64,000 nt of DNA from Methanobacteriaceae archaeon (GTDB lineage Archaea; Methanobacteriota; Methanobacteria; Methanobacteriales; Methanobacteriaceae), in the NCBI GenBank assembly GCA_030656015.1, contig JAUSNX010000001.1:62001-126000 (forward strand), given 5' to 3'. The position numbers and the translations under genes are program-made. Below, piece by piece: positions 59,922 to 64,000 of the stretch; position 1 is the first letter of the stretch; every line of letters begins with the position of its first letter. Below the pieces are notes generated by a model. The model did not search any database. It was not told where the DNA came from and worked only from the letters and a program-made list of their open reading frames with translations.

Positions 59922-62882
59922 TTAAAAGACATTTCTTATGAACTTATCATAATCATCTACCGCCTTAAACTCCACATTATTACCTAATGCTTCAAAATGC
60001 TTCTTACCACATTTTATTTTATCAGCTTCGGTTTGTCTAAGTGATTCATACTGAATATTTCCTTTAGTTTCCAATACAAAATACAATTTCTGTTCATTAT
60101 TATTATTTACTAAAACTGCCCAATCTGGATTATATGATCCTATTGGGGTGGGTATTTTAAACCATCCTGGAAGTTTTGCATATAAAATCACATTTTCATC
60201 ATCTTCAAATCTTTCTGCAAAACCTTTTTCATTATCAGAATCATATATCACATGATCATAAACAGAACGTTTACTTTCCAGCATATTTTTTGATAAATAA
60301 CCAAATAATTCATTATTTTCAAATAGTTCCTGAGCATAATACTCATTATCTCCTAAACGAGTGTATTTGATTCCATCAACAATCATATGATTCATTTTAG
60401 ATGAAATAATTTTTAATGTTTCATCCATGTATTGTTGAGGATTTTTCTTGAATTGCCATAATGTTTCACTTTTAATCAGAATATCCACAATAGTACGCCG
60501 TGTAAGATAAGTTTCATTCTGTAAAAATGTGATAATATCTGGTAAAATGATCTCTTCACTATCTGAATAAACAACACTACGTTGTTTTTCAATAGTTTCA
60601 ACACCTTTACTTTTAATACTTACATCAACTTTAGTGTAAAGAAGTTTTGGAGATTTAACATCCAAATATTCCTCCATAGATTTAGAACATTCTTTGATAA
60701 GTTCTTCACTGCTAAAATCTACTGCATAAGTGGTTTTGTATTTTATTTTATTCCAGAATTGCTTGAAATCATCACTAAGATAAACCTCTTTATTTAGTTT
60801 AACTTCCCGTTTATCATCAAGGTTTTTAATATCCAATGTTTTGGTGAGTTTCTCTGCAGTATAAGTGATCTGATCTTTAAATTCTGCATGTTTTTCTGGA
60901 ACTTCTACTTCATTCTGTTTTATAGCTATTTTTAAATTGTCCTGAACCTTTCCTTTAGTATCGATATAACCTTTATCTTTAAAGAAATTAAATATTTCCT
61001 CAGAAGACTGACTTCCCAGGTGTTCCAGATCTCCTTTATCATTTTTAAAGCTAATACTAGCAAAACTATGCTTCTGAATAACACCAAATTTAATTCCTTC
61101 ATCCTCTTCAATTTCTTTTTGCAGAGTTTTAGCAAAATCCTCATAGCTTTCATTGGCCATAACTGTAAGAGTATTGGTCTGGAAACCTTTGATTCGTTCT
61201 CCTTCTTGATTTACACATAGACGAAGACCTCTTCCAATTTCCTGACGTTTTTTTATGGTTGATTTTGTTTCGTTTAATGTACATATCTGGAATACATTGG
61301 GATTATCCCAACCTTCTCGAAGTGCAGAATGTGAAAATATGAATCTAAGTTTACTACTAAAGCTTAAAAGTCTCTCTTTATCTTTCATTATTAAACTATA
61401 GGTATCATCATCAGCTAAGGTGTTTCCACGAGTGTCTTTAAGGACTCCTTTTTTATCCTGGGCAAAATATCCATTATGAATATATTCAGCAGCAGTTTCT
61501 ACGTCGATTTCGTTAAGGAGGGTGTTATATTTCTGTTTTCTAATTAATTTTTTATATTCCTCTTCAAATATTTCAGCATAAGTCCCCTTTTGAGGATTAC
61601 CTTCTTCATCATAATACCTGTAATTAGCCACTTTATCAATGAAAAACAAGCTTAAAACTTTAATTCCTTGTGGATTAAGTTTTAACTCTTTATTTAAGTG
61701 TTCTTCTATAGTTTTTTTGATTTGCTCACGTTTAATCCTAATATCATCAATATCACCCACAGGTTTACCAATGATAATTTCTTCTGGCTTGTTGGTAAAA
61801 TCAACATATTCATTGCCTTCTTCGCAGTAAATTTCACTGACTACATAACCTTCATATATCTCTCTGTTTCCCAGTTTCTTAGAGGATAAATCATCACCTT
61901 GCCGAACAGTTACTATTTTCCGCTTAATTTTACCATTATTATGGGCATCTAGCTCAATTTTAGCAGTTATAGGTGATTTTTTATTATCCACAGAGATTAA
62001 TTTTAAATAGGCCTTATTATGGTAATCTAATGATTCAAATGATGCCACTTCAATTTGTTTAACCAGTCCTTTGTCATAAGCATCAATAGCATCCAATTTA
62101 TAAATTAAGTTGTGAATTTCTTTGTGGGTAGCTGAATATTGTAAAGTGCAAAGAGGATTTAGAGAAGCAATAGCTTCCTTTGCTTTGGTAGTACTAGTAG
62201 CAGATTGAGGTTCATCAATAATAACAATAGGATTGGTCTCCTGTATCAATTCAATAGGCCTCAAACCGCTTAATTTATCATTTTCTCGGTGAATAATATT
62301 GGCTTTATTTTCCTTTTTTGGATCTGTAAAGCTTTTACGAAAAGCATCGATATTGATAATCATTATTTGGATGTTACTATTAACAGCGAAATTTCTAACC
62401 TGTTCTAGCTTTTGACTATCATAAATAAAATAATCATAGATTACATTATCATACAATCCTTTGAAATGATCTCTGGTCATTTGTAAAGCTTTAAAAACAC
62501 CTTCTTTAATGGCTATGCTGGGAACAACAATAATGAACTTAGTAAAGCCGTACTTTTTATTAAGTTCGAATACTGATTTTAAATAAACGTAGGTTTTACC
62601 AGTTCCGGTTTCCATTTCAATATCAAAGTTAAGATTATTATGGCTTAGAATATCACTAGGAGGTAAAAAATTTGTTAACTGGACATTTTTAAGGTTTTCA
62701 AGAATATCATCCTCACTAAGCTCAAGTCTATTTCCAATTCCATGGCCCGCATCGTACAGGCCCACTTGAGCACCAGGAACCGTGAAGTTTGATTTCATGG
62801 ATCGTTGTCCCTGGAATAAATTAACCGCTGATGAGATAGCTTCATCCTGATATTTTAAATTAGGATTAAATTTAAGTTTCAT
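59922..62882 (-). CDS. res: Type III restriction enzyme, Res subunit
   Basis: 986 residues. SF2 helicase motifs: DIEMETGTGKTYVY (Walker A, about 91-104), IVIIDEPQSA (DEPQ form of Walker B, as in type III Res), LQYSATH, and motif VI KKRQEIGRGLRLCV. The C-terminal PD-(D/E)XK endonuclease reads YNPDWAVLV with FVLETKG (about 925-960). With Mod it translocates on DNA and cuts near unmethylated sites. All key residues are present and the frame is intact. It starts 14 bp after the mod stop. Confidence 0.95.
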   Translation of the reverse strand: MKLKFNPNLKYQDEAISSAVNLFQGQRSMKSNFTVPGAQVGLYDAGHGIGNRLELSEDDILENLKNVQLTNFLPPSDILSHNNLNFDIEMETGTGKTYVYLKSVFELNKKYGFTKFIIVVPSIAIKEGVFKALQMTRDHFKGLYDNVIYDYFIYDSQKLEQVRNFAVNSNIQIMIINIDAFRKSFTDPKKENKANIIHRENDKLSGLRPIELIQETNPIVIIDEPQSATSTTKAKEAIASLNPLCTLQYSATHKEIHNLIYKLDAIDAYDKGLVKQIEVASFESLDYHNKAYLKLISVDNKKSPITAKIELDAHNNGKIKRKIVTVRQGDDLSSKKLGNREIYEGYVVSEIYCEEGNEYVDFTNKPEEIIIGKPVGDIDDIRIKREQIKKTIEEHLNKELKLNPQGIKVLSLFFIDKVANYRYYDEEGNPQKGTYAEIFEEEYKKLIRKQKYNTLLNEIDVETAAEYIHNGYFAQDKKGVLKDTRGNTLADDDTYSLIMKDKERLLSFSSKLRFIFSHSALREGWDNPNVFQICTLNETKSTIKKRQEIGRGLRLCVNQEGERIKGFQTNTLTVMANESYEDFAKTLQKEIEEDEGIKFGVIQKHSFASISFKNDKGDLEHLGSQSSEEIFNFFKDKGYIDTKGKVQDNLKIAIKQNEVEVPEKHAEFKDQITYTAEKLTKTLDIKNLDDKREVKLNKEVYLSDDFKQFWNKIKYKTTYAVDFSSEELIKECSKSMEEYLDVKSPKLLYTKVDVSIKSKGVETIEKQRSVVYSDSEEIILPDIITFLQNETYLTRRTIVDILIKSETLWQFKKNPQQYMDETLKIISSKMNHMIVDGIKYTRLGDNEYYAQELFENNELFGYLSKNMLESKRSVYDHVIYDSDNEKGFAERFEDDENVILYAKLPGWFKIPTPIGSYNPDWAVLVNNNNEQKLYFVLETKGNIQYESLRQTEADKIKCGKKHFEALGNNVEFKAVDDYDKFIRNVF

Positions 62883-62896
62883 TCTTTAATCCTCCA

Positions 62897-64000
62897 TCAG
62901 ATGGTCACAAAATCTTCAATTCCATGTGTTTTTAGAGTCTCTTTGATGTTAGTCTTATCACTATCACTGGCAAACCCATTATCTTTGAAAACAACTCTCA
63001 TTATCTCTGGTGAGAGATCATCTTTTAGTTTAATTATTTCTGTGGATAGTTCTGTGGCTATATTATCTTCTAGGCAGACCATTAAGGCCCCAAATCCTAT
63101 GGAATAAATAGTTTTATCTTTAATTTGATATTCTTCAATAGGGAGAGTTAAATCAATTCCATATTTTAGCATAATTTCGTAGATTAAATCTAGTTGATTT
63201 CGGCCTGTAACAAGGTTTTCTACACTATCTAATAGAGTTTGTTCAAGATTATCGTATTCTGGATCCCATTTGGCCAAATTAGACGAATTAAGTTTGAAAA
63301 CTTTGAAACCAATGTCTAAATTAATATTTTTTTTGTTATCAAGAGAAATTTGGCCGTTCTGATTCATTTCAGAAAGTATTTTATCTCCTGCTCGACGGAT
63401 ACGTTCTTTACCAATTTCACAAATGTTTTTATATCCTGATTTGTAAGCCTCCTCCTTTTCATTAGTTTTTTCAGGAAGTTGAACCATGACAAATTTACGG
63501 TGACCATTGTCTTCTGAATTCAAATTCATTACTGCATGAGCAGTTGTAGCAGAACCTGAAAAGAAGTCTAGAATAATATCATCATCATGCGAACATAAAC
63601 TACAAAATAAAGATAGAAGTTTTAAAGACTTAGGATTAGTGAATATTTTATTTTCAAATAGTTTTTGTAGGATACGTGTGCCTTCTCTTCCATCATAATC
63701 AGTTATAACTGACCTTAATAATTTACCTCTTTCAATAGGGTTTCCTTCATAATCTATTTTTAAATATTGTTTAGTATAAATTTTCCATCCATCCGAAGTA
63801 TTTTTAAATTCAGTAAACCCTTTTTTCATTCTTTCTTCTAAAACTTTTGAACTCCATCTCCAAATCGCGCCTCCAGCATCTGGTCTTAAAATTGTTCCAT
63901 CAGGAGCTTCTATTGGATAAGTTAAACTTTTTGAAAAACTTAATCCTTTTTGCATAAGTAACATAGGTCTATAAGGACCTCTTTCTTCATAAAATTCATC
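62897..64000 (-). CDS. mod: Type III DNA methyltransferase, Mod subunit (N-terminus off the right edge)
   Basis: The visible 367 codons cover the C-terminal part: the frame is open to the window edge, reading DEFYEERGPYRP before the first internal ATG. The SAM-binding motif ILDFFSGSATTAHAVM is present (about 145 residues after that ATG); the catalytic DPPY motif must lie off the window. Mod methylates adenine and provides target recognition for Res. It heads an operon with res. Base use is like the surroundings. Confidence 0.93.
   Translation of the reverse strand, partial: DEFYEERGPYRPMLLMQKGLSFSKSLTYPIEAPDGTILRPDAGGAIWRWSSKVLEERMKKGFTEFKNTSDGWKIYTKQYLKIDYEGNPIERGKLLRSVITDYDGREGTRILQKLFENKIFTNPKSLKLLSLFCSLCSHDDDIILDFFSGSATTAHAVMNLNSEDNGHRKFVMVQLPEKTNEKEEAYKSGYKNICEIGKERIRRAGDKILSEMNQNGQISLDNKKNINLDIGFKVFKLNSSNLAKWDPEYDNLEQTLLDSVENLVTGRNQLDLIYEIMLKYGIDLTLPIEEYQIKDKTIYSIGFGALMVCLEDNIATELSTEIIKLKDDLSPEIMRVVFKDNGFASDSDKTNIKETLKTHGIEDFVTI

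Overview
The window looks like a chromosomal segment of a mesophilic, AT-rich methanogen of the order Methanobacteriales, most likely Methanobacterium or a close relative. Four things point there: a secreted transglutaminase-like enzyme with pseudomurein-binding repeats; a gene for methyl-coenzyme M reductase component A2 (AtwA); GGTGAT-type ribosome binding sites with frequent TTG and GTG starts; and a CRISPR repeat close to the one I recall from Methanothermobacter. I see no tRNA, rRNA, intact insertion sequence or complete prophage.

Layout. 1-2062: trailer end of a large CRISPR array, with leader and cas genes off the left edge. 2.2-8.1 kb: a secreted TIM-barrel-like protein, a glutamine synthetase family enzyme, a class III signal peptide (pilin-like) protein, RNase III and small proteins. 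8.3-11.1 kb: a NifX-like protein, a DUF134 zinc-ribbon regulator, AtwA and a 27-residue membrane peptide. The first two genes share a perfect 14-bp palindrome at their promoters. 11.5-17.3 kb: a MacB-type ABC exporter, a winged-helix/membrane-protein pair, a Rieske protein, the pseudomurein-binding transglutaminase and a YjdF-like membrane protein. 17.4-29.6 kb: a sensor histidine kinase, a 1729-residue DUF4011/SF1 helicase/Vsr-like nuclease (a probable single-gene defence system), and an exonuclease plus DUF1998 helicase pair resembling the mitomycin repair factors MrfB/MrfA. 30-35 kb: an unknown protein, a Fic-family protein whose catalytic His is Gln, a DUF488 protein, a potassium channel and small membrane proteins. 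35.3-44.6 kb: a large beta-helix adhesin, an ABC-2 exporter with a FUSC membrane protein, and a HemK-like methyltransferase. 44.7-48.6 kb: a decay zone with fragments of a serine hydrolase (two copies), an antiporter and a potassium channel around an intact CPBP protease. 48.6-53.6 kb: a nucleotidyltransferase, a TetR regulator with a four-box operator, an isoprenylcysteine methyltransferase-like protein, an intact CPA antiporter and an Ig-like secreted protein. 53.9-64 kb: an accessory, defence-like region with RelE and DUF2283-type toxin-antitoxin pairs, an orphan antitoxin-like peptide, a frameshifted RQC-HRDC gene, a NERD nuclease, a KTSC protein, and a type III restriction-modification system running off the right edge.

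Themes. Defence and genome maintenance dominate: CRISPR, DUF4011 helicase-nuclease, MrfAB-like repair, type III R-M and toxin-antitoxin modules. Cell-surface genes form a second theme. Points I consider most worth checking: the palindrome-linked NifX/DUF134/AtwA cluster; three secreted-protein genes that seem to start at ATT or ATC exactly where their ribosome binding sites place the start; the Fic gene bracketed on both sides by paired GTCAAA boxes; and the TPR domain attached to the helicase of the MrfAB-like pair. All function calls come from reading motifs by eye, without database searches.
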